Part shown: positions 25,480-34,582 of the stretch, one piece after another
Position numbering within the stretch: the stretch's first letter is position 1
Layout: the number at the start of each line of letters is the position of its first letter
NCBI RefSeq assembly: GCF_018403185.1
Contig: NZ_BOSE01000007.1
Location: forward strand, 186,001-250,000
Direction: 5' to 3'
Length of the DNA: 64,000 bases
Source: Paenibacillus montaniterrae
Lineage (GTDB): Bacteria; Bacillota; Bacilli; Paenibacillales; Paenibacillaceae
The notes under the pieces: model-generated
Databases searched by the model: none
What the model was told of the DNA's origin: nothing
The model's input: only the letters and a program-made list of their open reading frames with translations
Translations under genes and position numbers: made by a program

Positions 25480-26822
25480 GCAAGCTGTTTCATCGTGCTT
25501 TAATAGCAGGAACAGGTCCTGTAGCTGTACAGCTTGCAGTGATGCTCAAACGATATTGGAAGTGCACAGTCGGTATCGCCGGACGCCAGTCTGTTCGCTC
25601 TGCGCCATTTTTCGACGCCCTGCGGCAAAGTGACAGCACCGTGCGCGCAGAGGTGCAAAACTCGCAGCATCACGGACTTGAAGGAGAATATCAAATCGAT
25701 AGTGTGTATGATAGCTATGAGCTCGTCGCAGGACAATGGGATGTTCTGATCTTGTCGGTTACGGCGGACGCCTATGTACACGTATTGGAGCTGCTTCAAC
25801 GGCAAGTGCTTCACCGCCTGCAATGTGTTGTGCTTATTTCGCCTACATTCGGCTCTAATGCGCTGGTCACCGAATATTTGCAGGAAAATCGCTGTACGGC
25901 AGAGGTGCTCAGCTTCTCTACTTATCTTGGTGACACGCGTCGATTGGACGATAAACCGTTCAACTATGTACTTACTACAGCGGTAAAACGTAAGGTTTAC
26001 GCAGGAGCTGCGTTTACAGACTGTGAGACAGCTGCTATTGAATCAGCCCAATCAGCAGAAGCCTTTCAAGAGCTTTACAGGGATTCAGGCATCAGCTTGG
26101 AAGTGGTGAATTCACCGCTGGAAGCAGAGACTCGCAATATTTCGTTGTATGTCCATCCGCCGCTATTTATGAATGAAATTTCGCTTGGCGTTATTTTCGA
26201 TCGGCCTGCTGTTCCGAAATTCGTATATAAGCTGTTTCCTGAAGGACCAATTACGATGCAGTTAATAAAGGAATTGCTTCGACAGTGGGAGGAAATATCG
26301 GCACTTGTCAGAAAGCTGGGAGGCGCACCTGTCAATCTGCTGCAGTTCATGGTTGACGATAATTACCCGGTAAGACCGGAAAGCTTGCCGCGTCATGAAA
26401 TCGACCGCTTCCCTCAGCTTTCTCCTGTGCAGCAGCAATATTTACTATTTGTGAGGTACGCTTCCCTGCTCATTGACCCTTTTTCAGAGCCGGACGAGGC
26501 GGGCAAATACTTTGATTTTTCCGCTGTGCCGATACGGCATATTTTCATAAATCATGAGGGGGCTTGGGATATACCGCGCATGCCGAAGGAGGATTATTAC
26601 CGAATCAAAATAATCCAGGGCATCGCCAAAGATGCTGGCCTGCAATGCCCGATGATCGATGCCTTCATCGACCGCTATGAGCATATGCTTTCAGCCGCAG
26701 CACGCAAGCTCCAGGGAGAAACGTTATCGGAGGCATTCACAATTCAAAGCTTCGAGCGTGATATTAGGCGAATTTGCAGGCAGCTGCTGCCCTCAATAAG
26801 AGGCTCCCATAAGCAGCCATAA
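25476..26822 (+). CDS. cntM: Opine metallophore dehydrogenase (CntM, staphylopine type)
   Basis: A 448-residue NAD(P)H-dependent dehydrogenase that condenses the CntL product with an alpha-keto acid. The Rossmann motif ALIAGTGPVAVQLA is at the N-terminus. Arg37 (GIAGR) aligns with S. aureus Arg33, which favours NADPH. Asp153 (YLGDTR) aligns with S. aureus Asp150, which favours pyruvate over alpha-ketoglutarate. ETRNISLYVHPPLFMN, KLFPEGPITM and LLQFMVDDNYPVRPE are shared with the S. aureus enzyme as I recall it. It overlaps cntL (ATGA), with a perfect AGGAGGTGAT site. Confidence 0.94.
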   Translation: MSKLFHRALIAGTGPVAVQLAVMLKRYWKCTVGIAGRQSVRSAPFFDALRQSDSTVRAEVQNSQHHGLEGEYQIDSVYDSYELVAGQWDVLILSVTADAYVHVLELLQRQVLHRLQCVVLISPTFGSNALVTEYLQENRCTAEVLSFSTYLGDTRRLDDKPFNYVLTTAVKRKVYAGAAFTDCETAAIESAQSAEAFQELYRDSGISLEVVNSPLEAETRNISLYVHPPLFMNEISLGVIFDRPAVPKFVYKLFPEGPITMQLIKELLRQWEEISALVRKLGGAPVNLLQFMVDDNYPVRPESLPRHEIDRFPQLSPVQQQYLLFVRYASLLIDPFSEPDEAGKYFDFSAVPIRHIFINHEGAWDIPRMPKEDYYRIKIIQGIAKDAGLQCPMIDAFIDRYEHMLSAAARKLQGETLSEAFTIQSFERDIRRICRQLLPSIRGSHKQP

Positions 26823-26855
26823 TCCATATATAGGCACAAAATATAGACACAAAGC

Positions 26856-26911
26856 AGCCCCCGCACCAGGCATGTCCAGTAGTGGTTGGAACCGTGCCTT
26901 GTACGGGGGCT
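26856..26911. terminator. Bidirectional terminator between cntM and the next minus-strand gene
   Basis: Arms AGCCCCCG and CGGGGGCT enclose a looped stem with further pairing of GCACCAGGCA-like and GTGCCTTG-like segments. T-content after the stem is modest on both strands. It separates convergent genes. Confidence 0.65.
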
Positions 26912-26982
26912 TTGTGCTTTGAGTTCTATAACCCGGTTAAGCTACTTGCTAAGCAGCGATCTGTCCAATAGATCTGTCAAAA

Positions 26983-28068
26983 TTAAAGCTTTTCCGGCAT
27001 TGCTTCTGGACGTGTACAGCTGTGCTGAACCTGGTAGTGACGTTCTCCCGCTGATGCAATGTGAACGCCATGCATCACTTCGAGCACCTGCAGCGCCAAT
27101 TCTCCGCTTGCTCGATGAGGACGATTTTCGCGAATCGCAATCGCCATATCCAGCAAGCCAATGCCACGAGACTGCTCTGTATGTGAATGCGTCAAAGCAA
27201 TTTCCTCGAATTGGTCACTGCCAGCTCGTCTAAGCTTGACAGGGCCAGCAAATGTGTTCGGATCAGGCACGATCAACGTGCCTTCGCTGCCGTACAGCTC
27301 GATATTAGGCAAGCTGCTGCCGCCTTTAATGTCAAAGCTGGTAATCAACGTTGCCGTTGCTCCGGAAGCAAAGTCGAGCACGCTGTTAATATGTGTCGGT
27401 GTTTCAACCTCGATCATTTCTCCGTGTCGCGGCTGACTCGTAATCATGCGCTGCGGATACGAAATAACCGCAGAGCCTGTCACGCGCTCGATCGGACCAA
27501 GCAGCGTAATAAACGCAGACAAGTAGTACGGTCCCATATCGAACATTGGTCCTGCTCCAGTCGCATATAGAAACCCAGGATTCGGATGCCAGCTTTCCGG
27601 GCCGCCCGACAGCATAAAGCCTGTAGCAGCGATCGGCTTGCCAATTATGCCGTCGTCAATAAGCTTGCGACATGTTTGGATGCCGCCGCCCAGCACGGTG
27701 TCAGGCGCTACGCCAACCCGCAAATTGCGTTCCTTTGCCTTGGCAATAATCCGCTGGCCATCCTCGACGGTTACTGCAAGCGGCTTTTCGGAATAGACAT
27801 GCTTGCCTGCCTCGAGTGCAGCGAGGCTAATGCTGGCATGCGCCTGCGGAATTGTCAGATTGAGCACAACCTCAATCTCAGGATCAGCAAGCAGCTGCTC
27901 AGTCGTCAGCACCTTGCCAATTCCATATGCAGCAGCCTTGCTTTGTGCCAGCTCCGCATTTAGATCCGCCAGCGCTACAACTTCAAGCTGCTCGTAATGC
28001 ACACAATTTTTCAAATACGCCTCGCTAATATTTCCACAGCCTATGATCCCAACTTTAACTTTTTGCAC
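26983..28068 (-). CDS. Gfo/Idh/MocA family oxidoreductase
   Basis: A 361-residue NAD(P)-dependent sugar dehydrogenase-like protein with Rossmann motif GIIGCGNISEAY, HVYSEKPLAV near residue 95 and GPMFDMGPYYLSAF in the catalytic domain. The GTG start has GGGAGAAC upstream. It lies 53 bases after pepT on the same strand. It is only distantly like the other Gfo/Idh protein of this window. Substrate unknown. Confidence 0.85.
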   Translation of the reverse strand: MQKVKVGIIGCGNISEAYLKNCVHYEQLEVVALADLNAELAQSKAAAYGIGKVLTTEQLLADPEIEVVLNLTIPQAHASISLAALEAGKHVYSEKPLAVTVEDGQRIIAKAKERNLRVGVAPDTVLGGGIQTCRKLIDDGIIGKPIAATGFMLSGGPESWHPNPGFLYATGAGPMFDMGPYYLSAFITLLGPIERVTGSAVISYPQRMITSQPRHGEMIEVETPTHINSVLDFASGATATLITSFDIKGGSSLPNIELYGSEGTLIVPDPNTFAGPVKLRRAGSDQFEEIALTHSHTEQSRGIGLLDMAIAIRENRPHRASGELALQVLEVMHGVHIASAGERHYQVQHSCTRPEAMPEKL

Positions 28069-28121
28069 TTTATTGTTCTCCCCTACCGTTCAAGTTAAGT
28101 AAATCTTGCACTATCCTAACC

Positions 28122-29342
28122 TTACTTGCATTTGGCAATTTCGACAATAACCTGTACCGCTTTTTCCATCGTATCCAGCGAAATATATTCGTATTTGCCA
28201 TGAAAATTTTCGCCGCCAGCAAAAATATTCGGCGTTGGCAACCCCATATAGGACAGTCTCGAGCCATCCGTTCCACCGCGGATTGGCTGTACAATTGGTG
28301 TAATGCCCAGGCTGGTCATCGCTTCATGAGCGCGATTGACAATCTCCATGTTCTGCTCAATGATGTCACGCATATTGAAGTAGCTGTCGGTAATTTCAAG
28401 CTCAATCGCTTGCTCGCCGTATTTTTGCTGCAGCTGCTTCGCCGTTTGCTGCATAAACTGCTTGCGCTCCTCGTATTTCTGCTTGTCGAATTCACGAATG
28501 AGATAGTGCAGCTTCGTCACCTCTACGCCGCCTTCAATTCGACCGAGATGGTAAAAGCCTTCATAGCCTTCAGTATGCTCAGGAGTTTCCAGCAGCGGCA
28601 TCGCCGCTTGGAAGTCAAGGGCTATGCGAGTTGAATTGACCATTTTGCCTTTTGCCGTGCCTGGGTGCACACTGCGACCGTAGCAGGTTACAACTGCGCT
28701 CGCTGCATTGAAATTTTCATATTGCAGCTCGCCCAGCGGTCCGCCATCCATCGTATAAGCAAAATCTGCGCCAAAGCGCTCGACATCAAAGCGATCTGCA
28801 CCACGGCCAATCTCCTCATCGGGGGTGAATGCGATCTTGATTGTGCCATGCTTAATTTCCGGGTGCTCCTGCAAATAGGCAATCGCGGTCATAATTTCCG
28901 CGATCCCAGCCTTGTCGTCTGCGCCAAGCAGCGTCGTTCCATCGGTAGTAATAAGCGTTTGCCCTACATAGCCGCGCAGCTCAGGAAACTGCTCCGGGGA
29001 AAGCACGATTTGTCTTGTTGCGTTCAGCACGATGTCGCCGCCATCATACGCTTCAACAATTTGCGGATTGACATTCGTTCCCGTAAGCTCGGTCGCCGTA
29101 TCCATATGCGCCAGAAAGCCGATCACAGGCTGCTGCTCGTCGCAATTAGCTGGCAAGGTCGCCATCACATAGCAATTCTCGTCGAGCGTAACATCGTCCA
29201 GCCCAAGCTGCTTAAGCTCCTCCACCAGCTGCTTGGCAAGCACCCACTGTCCTTCTGTTGAAGGACAGGATTGAGAGGCCGCATCGGACTGAGTGCCAAT
29301 TTGAACATAGGATAAAAAGCGCTGTAATAATTGATCTCTCAT
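28122..29342 (-). CDS. pepT: Peptidase T (tripeptide aminopeptidase)
   Basis: A 406-residue zinc peptidase of family M20B that removes the N-terminal residue of tripeptides in the cytoplasm. Metal ligands are seen in FLAHMDTATE, LLGADDKAG, FTPDEEIGRG and MDGGPLGELQYE. The ATG at 29342 is used because AAAGGAG precedes it and MRDQLLQRFL is the usual PepT beginning. Only about 24 bases separate its start from the repeat array, so the transcript either crosses the repeats or starts within them. Confidence 0.95.
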   Translation of the reverse strand: MRDQLLQRFLSYVQIGTQSDAASQSCPSTEGQWVLAKQLVEELKQLGLDDVTLDENCYVMATLPANCDEQQPVIGFLAHMDTATELTGTNVNPQIVEAYDGGDIVLNATRQIVLSPEQFPELRGYVGQTLITTDGTTLLGADDKAGIAEIMTAIAYLQEHPEIKHGTIKIAFTPDEEIGRGADRFDVERFGADFAYTMDGGPLGELQYENFNAASAVVTCYGRSVHPGTAKGKMVNSTRIALDFQAAMPLLETPEHTEGYEGFYHLGRIEGGVEVTKLHYLIREFDKQKYEERKQFMQQTAKQLQQKYGEQAIELEITDSYFNMRDIIEQNMEIVNRAHEAMTSLGITPIVQPIRGGTDGSRLSYMGLPTPNIFAGGENFHGKYEYISLDTMEKAVQVIVEIAKCK

Positions 29343-29365
29343 ATTTGTACTGCTCCTTTGTGTAA

Positions 29366-29504
29366 TCAGCGCTACGGAGCAAAGCATCCTCCAGTCGCTT
29401 TTTAAATCGTAATGCTCTTATTTAAATTTTAAGGTTGCATTACGATGTTAAAGGCGACACACTTCGTTTTTCGGATGCTTTGCTCCTTCGCTGTAGTTTT
29501 TTTG
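29366..29504 (+). repeat. Element A copy A3
   Basis: Complete hairpin with head TCAGCGCTACGGAGCAAAGC, inner arms ATCGTAATGC/GCATTACGAT, closing arm GGATGCTTTGCTCC and a T-run. It lies 24 bases upstream of the pepT start and joins directly to B6. Confidence 0.93.
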
Positions 29505-29660
29505 AATGCAGGACCAAGAAGCTTGGACGCTAGTAGAAGGCGAGGAGCGCTAGCTGCGGCACAAGCTACGTGAGCACCGGAATTTTCGCTAGCGTTCAAG
29601 ATTCGCCGCCGAATCCACTACAACGCAATTACATCGTCATCAAAGCCGGACATTTTAAAC
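29505..29660 (+). repeat. Element B copy B6 (stem type 1, fused to A3)
   Basis: Type 1 arms are kept (CTTGGACGCTAG, CTAGCGTTCAAG). The inner hairpin region has changed to GCGCTAGCTGCGGC. The left end is fused to A3; the right end reads CATTTTAAAC. Confidence 0.9.
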
Positions 29661-29675
29661 TACCTCTCCAATGAG

Positions 29676-29845
29676 GTTTAAAAAGCTGGGCTTTCAGGAC
29701 CAAGAAGCTTGGACGCTAGTAGAAAATGAGGAGCGCAGCGTAGGCAAAATGCTACGTGAGCACCGGAATTTTCGCTAGCGTTCAAGATTCGCCGTCGAAT
29801 CCACTACAGCGCATTACATCGTCATCAAAGTCCGGCTTTTTAAAC
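29676..29845 (+). repeat. Element B copy B7 (170 bp, stem type 1)
   Basis: Complete copy with ends GTTTAAAAAGC...GCTTTTTAAAC. The last base of the element is also the last base of the stop codon of the adjacent minus-strand gene. Confidence 0.95.
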
Positions 29846-30720
29846 TACCTCTCCAAAAATAGTGGATTTGGTTTTCCCTTCTCTTCAACCTCAATCGAAA
29901 AAACCGAGCCAGCGAGCGGCTCTTCCTTTAGCCGCTCCTCGCTAAGCCAGGCGCGTGCTGTCGTAATGTACAGCGTGCTAAGATTCGGTCCGCCGAAGCA
30001 GCAGGAGGTTACCTGAGACACTGGAAGCTCAATGCGCTTCAGTTCCTTGCCGGTTACCGGATCGGAGCAGGTAACACAATAGCCGCCCCAATGCGCCACC
30101 CATAGTCTGCCCTCTGCATCGGTGCACATTCCATCGGGAACACCAAGCGCAGCATCAAATTCAATCACTGTGCGGCGATTGGATATCGTGCCTCGCTCGA
30201 CATCAAAATCAAAGGCATCAACACGTCTCGTTGGCGAATCGATAAAGTACATCGTACGTCCATCCTTGCTCCAATCCATGCCGTTAGAGCAGCCAAGCTC
30301 GCCAACATGCTTCGTAACCAGGCCTGTCCCATCGCAGCTGTATAGCGAGCCCGTCCACTCGGAGCCCTTCATCGGCATCGTGCCGATCCATAAACGGCCT
30401 GCTGCGTCGACTTTGCCATCATTGCTGCGATGATGCGGATGATTCGCCTCCAGCTCTGCCAGCAGCGTCAGCTTGCCTGAGCGCTCCAGCACATAAATGC
30501 CATCCTCAAGCGCAGCAAGCAAGCTGCCATTCGAAGCAGGAACAACAGCCCCAACGCGCTGCGGCAGCGGAATCGTATCGTGCTGATTTGTTTCAGGTGT
30601 AAAAAGATGCACTTCCTTCGCTTCAATGTCAACCCAAAGCAGCTGATTGCTTTCCGCCAGCCATTGCGGTCCTTCTCCGAGCTGACAAACAGTTGGAACG
30701 ACAAGCTTTAAATGATTCAT
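29845..30720 (-). CDS. SMP-30/gluconolactonase/LRE family protein
   Basis: A 291-residue six-bladed beta-propeller metal-dependent lactonase. Marks are LGEGPQWLAESNQLLWVDIE, NDGKVDAAGRLWIGTM (the Asn/Asp metal site), NGMDWSKDGRTMYFIDS and VPDGMCTDAEGRLWVAHWGG. It probably hydrolyses a sugar lactone. GGAGGTGCC precedes the ATG. Repeats flank it on both sides and its stop codon touches element B7. Confidence 0.9.
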   Translation of the reverse strand: MNHLKLVVPTVCQLGEGPQWLAESNQLLWVDIEAKEVHLFTPETNQHDTIPLPQRVGAVVPASNGSLLAALEDGIYVLERSGKLTLLAELEANHPHHRSNDGKVDAAGRLWIGTMPMKGSEWTGSLYSCDGTGLVTKHVGELGCSNGMDWSKDGRTMYFIDSPTRRVDAFDFDVERGTISNRRTVIEFDAALGVPDGMCTDAEGRLWVAHWGGYCVTCSDPVTGKELKRIELPVSQVTSCCFGGPNLSTLYITTARAWLSEERLKEEPLAGSVFSIEVEEKGKPNPLFLER

Positions 30721-30768
30721 TTGGCACCTCCAGCTATAAGTGAGTGTTTGAACTTCCTCTTAAAGTGT

Positions 30769-30973
30769 GTTCAAAAAGCGCGGCTTTCAGGACCAAGAAG
30801 ATGGCTCGATACTAGAAAGCGAGGAGCGCAGCGTAGGCAAAAGCTACGTGAGCACCTATAATGTTTCCGAAGGAAACATACGTCGGAAGCATAACCTTTC
30901 GCTAGCGTTCAAGATTCGCCGTCGACTACGCTACACCGCAATTACATCGTCATCAAAGTTGCGCTTTTTGAAC
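30769..30973 (+). repeat. Element B copy B8 (205 bp, chimeric stem, 38-bp insertion)
   Basis: Ends GTTCAAAAAGC...GCTTTTTGAAC. The left arm is type 2 (ATGGCTCGATAC) and the right arm type 1 (CTAGCGTTCAAG), so the internal stem is mismatched. About 38 extra bases follow GAGCACC and contain a small hairpin GTTTCC-GAA-GGAAAC. Confidence 0.93.
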
Positions 30974-30990
30974 TTCCTCTTAAAATGATT

Positions 30991-31160
30991 GTTCAAAAAA
31001 CGCGGCTTTCAGGACCAAGAAGATGGCTCGATACTAGAAAGCGAGGAGCGCAGCGTAGGCAAAAGCTACGTGAGCACCGCAGCTTTCGGTAGCGTGACAT
31101 ATTCGACGTCGAATCCACTACAACGCAATTACATCGTCATCAAAGTTGCGCTTTTTGAAC
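30991..31160 (+). repeat. Element B copy B9 (170 bp, stem type 2)
   Basis: Complete type 2 copy; ends GTTCAAAAAACGC...GCGCTTTTTGAAC, with GCGC replacing the CCGG of other copies on both arms. It follows the GGDEF-EAL gene stop by 37 bases. Confidence 0.95.
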
Positions 31161-31197
31161 TTCCTCTCTAAGTTATTTCCATTTATTATGTCATATC

Positions 31198-33639
31198 TTA
31201 CGTCTTCCCGCTATGCTTAACCATATATTCAAAGGCCTGCTCTGCTGGCAGCGGCTTGCTGTAATAATAGCCCTGCGCCTCTTGACAGCGATGCTGCTGC
31301 AAAAAGTGCACCTGCTCCAATGTTTCTACGCCTTCAGCTATAACGGTAATGTTCATATGGTTCGCGATATCGAGAATAGAGCGAATAATCGCTTGATTGC
31401 TGGCGTTCAAGTTGCGCACAAAGCTTTGGTCAATTTTCAAGCGATCGATCGGAAACTGGCTCAAATAGCTGAGCGAGCTATAGCCGGTACCAAAATCATC
31501 GATGCTGACACCTACGCCCAGCTCTTTAATTTTCGTCAAGGCACTTATTGCATGCATCGCATTTTGTGCCACGCTTTCAGTTATCTCCAGCTCCAAATAT
31601 TGCGGCGGCAGCCCAGCCTCGTGCAGCGCTTTAGCTACAAGCTCAGGAAACTCGTGATCGGCAAACTGCCTGAAGGAGATGTTGACAGCTACGGACAGGC
31701 CTTCCATTCCATGCTCCAGCCACACTTTCATTTGGCGGCATGCCTCTTTCAGCACCCATTCACCGATAGGCGTAATCAGGTTCGTTTCCTCCGCGATATG
31801 AATAAATTGTCCAGGAGCGATGATGCCATAAACAGGATGCTTCCAGCGCAGCAGCGCCTCCATGCCGATCAAGCGGCTGCTGCTCAAATTCATTTTGGGC
31901 TGATACCACAGCTCCAGCTCGCCTTGTCCGACTGCTCTGCGCAAATCACGTTCCAGCTCCAAACGATTCGTAATTTTTTGATGAAGCTCCTCACTGAAGA
32001 AGCAGAAATTGCTCTTTCGCCCTTCCTTGGCATGATACATCGCGGCGTCGGCACATTTCAGCAGCTGCTCAATAGCGAGCCCGTCATCAGGGTACATGCT
32101 AATCCCGATGCTTGGCGTCACATATACCTCGACTTCATCAAGAACAAACGGCGCAGACAATTGATCGATTATCGACAGCGCGAGCTCTGCTGCTTGACTG
32201 CGATCCGCATAATCGAGAAACAGCGTAAATTCATCGCCACCCTGACGCGAGGCATAGCCATGTGTCGGCAAGCTCGTCTGCAGACGGCGGGCAACCTGTC
32301 GCAGCAACTCATCCCCCTTGGAATGTCCCATCGTGTCATTCACCGTTTTAAATCGATCGAGGTCAATGAACAGCACCGCAATCTGATAATATTCCTGCTC
32401 TGCACGCGCAATCGCATGCTTCAGCTTGCTTGTAAACAGCGTCCGATTAGGCAAATTCGTTAAGGCATCGTAATGAGCCATATAATGGATCAGCTCTTCC
32501 GCCTTTTTCCGCTCCGTAATTTCAACCATCGAGGCTACAACCTCATGCACCTTGCCTTGATTGACGACAGGAGAAAGCGAAACAAAGAAATAGCTGCCCT
32601 CATAGTGCATTTCAAATTGGCTGCCTGTGCCTGCAAAGGCTTGCTCATAATACCTTTCAACCTGCTCAAAATCCGCTTTCCACACCTCGCGCAGCGTTTT
32701 GCCTTCGACCTGCTCTGTTGTAATGGAAAGCTTTTCTGCAATTTTGCCCTCGCTAAGCGTAAACACAACCTCGCCAAGCTCATTTCGCTTAACCTTGTAA
32801 ATACAGTTTTGCAAGCTTTTGATCGTTCGCCTGAAATCATGCTGCATCGCCTCGGCAAGCTTCGTCTCGGCTTTGACTCGATCGGTAATATCAGAACGAA
32901 TCGACACGTATTGATACGGCTTACGGTCTTCATCTACAAATGGAACAATCGTTGTGTTCATCCAGTAGTAGCTGCCGTCCTTAGCACGATTTTTCACCTC
33001 GCCGCGCCATACTTTGCCCTGCTGAATCGTATTCCACATGTCGGCAAAAAAATGCTTCGGATGATGCTTGGAGTTAATGATGCGATGGGTGCGGCCGATA
33101 AGCTCGCTGCGATCATATTTCGAAATTTTACAAAATTTATCGTTAACATAGGTAATAACGCCTTTATTATCGGTAATGGCAATAATGGAGGCCTCGTCAA
33201 ACGCCTCCTTCAAAAATGCCAAATCGCGCAGCTTGGATAAATCCTCTACAAATTCGGCAGCCTGCCGCGTACGATCCTGCGCAATGAAATAATAGACAGT
33301 TTTACTTTCGCTTTCATACGGCTTAATCGTTACAAATAACGTTAATCGGCTATTGTCAGGCGACGCATAAAAAACGTAGCCGTCCCATTGCCCTTCCTGC
33401 TCTATGCTTTCCCAAATACTGCGCCAGCTGATGATGCGTTTTGTTTTTAATGAAAATGGCTGGAAGAAAAGCTCAAGTGGCTTGCCCGACATAGTATCGG
33501 CATGGTCACCAACTGATGCTTTGAACAAATCATTCATTGAAGTGATAAGATGCTGTTCATCAAGCTGAGCCAGCCAAAAAATTTGATTCCATATTTCGAC
33601 ATTATTCTGCATATGTAAAGCAGGCAGTTCCACATTCAT
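31198..33639 (-). CDS. PAS-GGDEF-EAL cyclic-di-GMP signalling protein
   Basis: An 813-residue cytoplasmic protein. It has three PAS-type regions (roughly 10-130, 145-250 with the YWMNTTIVPF PAC segment, 265-380), a GGDEF domain (NLPNRTLF ... SRQGGDEFTLF) and an EAL domain (GMEALLRWKHP, AVNISFRQF, LELEITES, DDFGTGYSSL, KIDQSFV, AEGVET). Both catalytic motifs are intact, so it could make or degrade c-di-GMP, with PAS sensing deciding the balance. No RxxD inhibitory site precedes GGDEF. The ATG at 33639 follows AGGGG. Confidence 0.93.
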   Translation of the reverse strand: MNVELPALHMQNNVEIWNQIFWLAQLDEQHLITSMNDLFKASVGDHADTMSGKPLELFFQPFSLKTKRIISWRSIWESIEQEGQWDGYVFYASPDNSRLTLFVTIKPYESESKTVYYFIAQDRTRQAAEFVEDLSKLRDLAFLKEAFDEASIIAITDNKGVITYVNDKFCKISKYDRSELIGRTHRIINSKHHPKHFFADMWNTIQQGKVWRGEVKNRAKDGSYYWMNTTIVPFVDEDRKPYQYVSIRSDITDRVKAETKLAEAMQHDFRRTIKSLQNCIYKVKRNELGEVVFTLSEGKIAEKLSITTEQVEGKTLREVWKADFEQVERYYEQAFAGTGSQFEMHYEGSYFFVSLSPVVNQGKVHEVVASMVEITERKKAEELIHYMAHYDALTNLPNRTLFTSKLKHAIARAEQEYYQIAVLFIDLDRFKTVNDTMGHSKGDELLRQVARRLQTSLPTHGYASRQGGDEFTLFLDYADRSQAAELALSIIDQLSAPFVLDEVEVYVTPSIGISMYPDDGLAIEQLLKCADAAMYHAKEGRKSNFCFFSEELHQKITNRLELERDLRRAVGQGELELWYQPKMNLSSSRLIGMEALLRWKHPVYGIIAPGQFIHIAEETNLITPIGEWVLKEACRQMKVWLEHGMEGLSVAVNISFRQFADHEFPELVAKALHEAGLPPQYLELEITESVAQNAMHAISALTKIKELGVGVSIDDFGTGYSSLSYLSQFPIDRLKIDQSFVRNLNASNQAIIRSILDIANHMNITVIAEGVETLEQVHFLQQHRCQEAQGYYYSKPLPAEQAFEYMVKHSGKT

Positions 33640-33760
33640 CAACCCCTATCGTGCTGTATCCCATGTCTCTGAACTATGCTTATCAGCATTATACATCAAT
33701 TACTAGCGCTATGAATGAAACTTCATTTGTAATTCTTAAAAAATTTGTCGAAATATAGAT

Positions 33761-33803
33761 AAAAAAACAGCTTTGCAAGGTCGCAAAACCTGTCAAAGCT
33801 GTT
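33761..33803 (-). terminator. Rho-independent terminator upstream of the GGDEF-EAL gene
   Basis: Minus-strand arms AACAGCTTTG and CAAAGCTGTT with an inner GGT/ACC stem, followed by TTTTTTT. It would end transcripts coming from the YisL-like gene through B10 and A4. Confidence 0.88.
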
Positions 33804-33827
33804 TTAACTTGGTAGTAGACATGAAAT

Positions 33828-33957
33828 TCAGCGCTCAGGAGCAAGCATCCTCAAGTCGCTTTTTAAACCCTGATGCTTCTTGATTCAATCGTAGGTTGCA
33901 TCAGGGTTTAAAGGCGACACACTTCGTTTTTCGGTATGCTTGCTCCTTCGCTGTAGC
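33828..33957 (+). repeat. Element A copy A4, variant stem with compensatory changes
   Basis: The head is TCAGCGCTCAGGAGCAAGC and the closing arm GTATGCTTGCTCC. The inner arms are AAACCCTGATGC and GCATCAGGGTTT, perfectly paired, whereas other copies have ATCGTAATGC/GCATTACGAT. Three base pairs have changed on both sides at once. Confidence 0.93.
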
Positions 33958-33974
33958 TATTCTCATTCATCTCT

Positions 33975-34117
33975 AGGGAGATTTTATGCTAGTAGAAAAT
34001 GAGGAGCGCAGCGTAGGCAAGCTGCTACGTGAGCACCGGAATTTTCGCTAGCGTGACATATTCGCCGTCGAATCCACTTCAACGCGTTACATCGTCATCA
34101 AAGTCGGATTTTTGAAC
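33975..34117 (+). repeat. Element B copy B10 (diverged left end)
   Basis: From TATGCTAGTAGAAAATGAGG onward it follows the element B pattern. The left end is not recognisable. The right arm reads CTAGCGTGACAT, a mix of the two types. The right end TTTTTGAAC is five bases from the stop codon of the YisL-like gene. Confidence 0.88.
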
Positions 34118-34122
34118 TTCCT

Positions 34123-34458
34123 CTAAAATGAGATTACGTCGTATCCTATTAGTACAACAACTACTAGCAACACAATAAGCGCGATCAAAAACGGCAGGGC
34201 GTTTTTGCCTTTTTTGCGGCGAGCAAGCACCATTTCCATCATACCGATCAGCAATATCGCACATAGCGCTTTAAGATGGAATACACCACTTACACCGCCA
34301 GTAAACAGCATATATCCGCCTGTAACGATCATGACCAGGTAAAACAGACGCAAAATCATTGGCAGCACTTTGTTTTTCGGGATAAAATAACAAATCACAA
34401 ACAAAATTACGAGAATTAACCATGAAGCAGCATGCGTATGGTACATTCCAGCGTACAT
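34123..34458 (-). CDS. YisL-like small membrane protein (DUF1516)
   Basis: A 111-residue protein with four predicted membrane helices: AASWLILVILFVICYF, a second from MILRLFYLV, a third around HLKALCAILLIGMMEMVL, and a C-terminal FLIALIVLLVVVVLIG. It starts at the ATG at 34458, which has AAGGAGG. It resembles the YisL/DUF1516 family of Bacillales; function not known to me. Confidence 0.75.
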   Translation of the reverse strand: MYAGMYHTHAASWLILVILFVICYFIPKNKVLPMILRLFYLVMIVTGGYMLFTGGVSGVFHLKALCAILLIGMMEMVLARRKKGKNALPFLIALIVLLVVVVLIGYDVISF

Positions 34459-34582
34459 TGATTTTCCTCCTTGGCTTTGACAAATATGTATAGATTTATT
34501 GCCATGTTTCACTAAAATTATAGCAGTTCTACATTAATAATCAAATAGGAGTCATTATAAACACTACTATTTCACATTTTTG

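Noticed and set aside
30767..31171. Two adjacent open frames beginning with the same 30 residues (MFKKRGFQDQEDG...)
   Set aside because: They are translations of element B copies B8 and B9. The shared start reflects the repeat, not a gene family, and there is no ribosome site.
31213..32463. 416-codon plus-strand frame, with a second one at 32473-33240
   Set aside because: They are antisense to the GGDEF-EAL gene, whose domains are fully intact. The translations have no recognisable motif.
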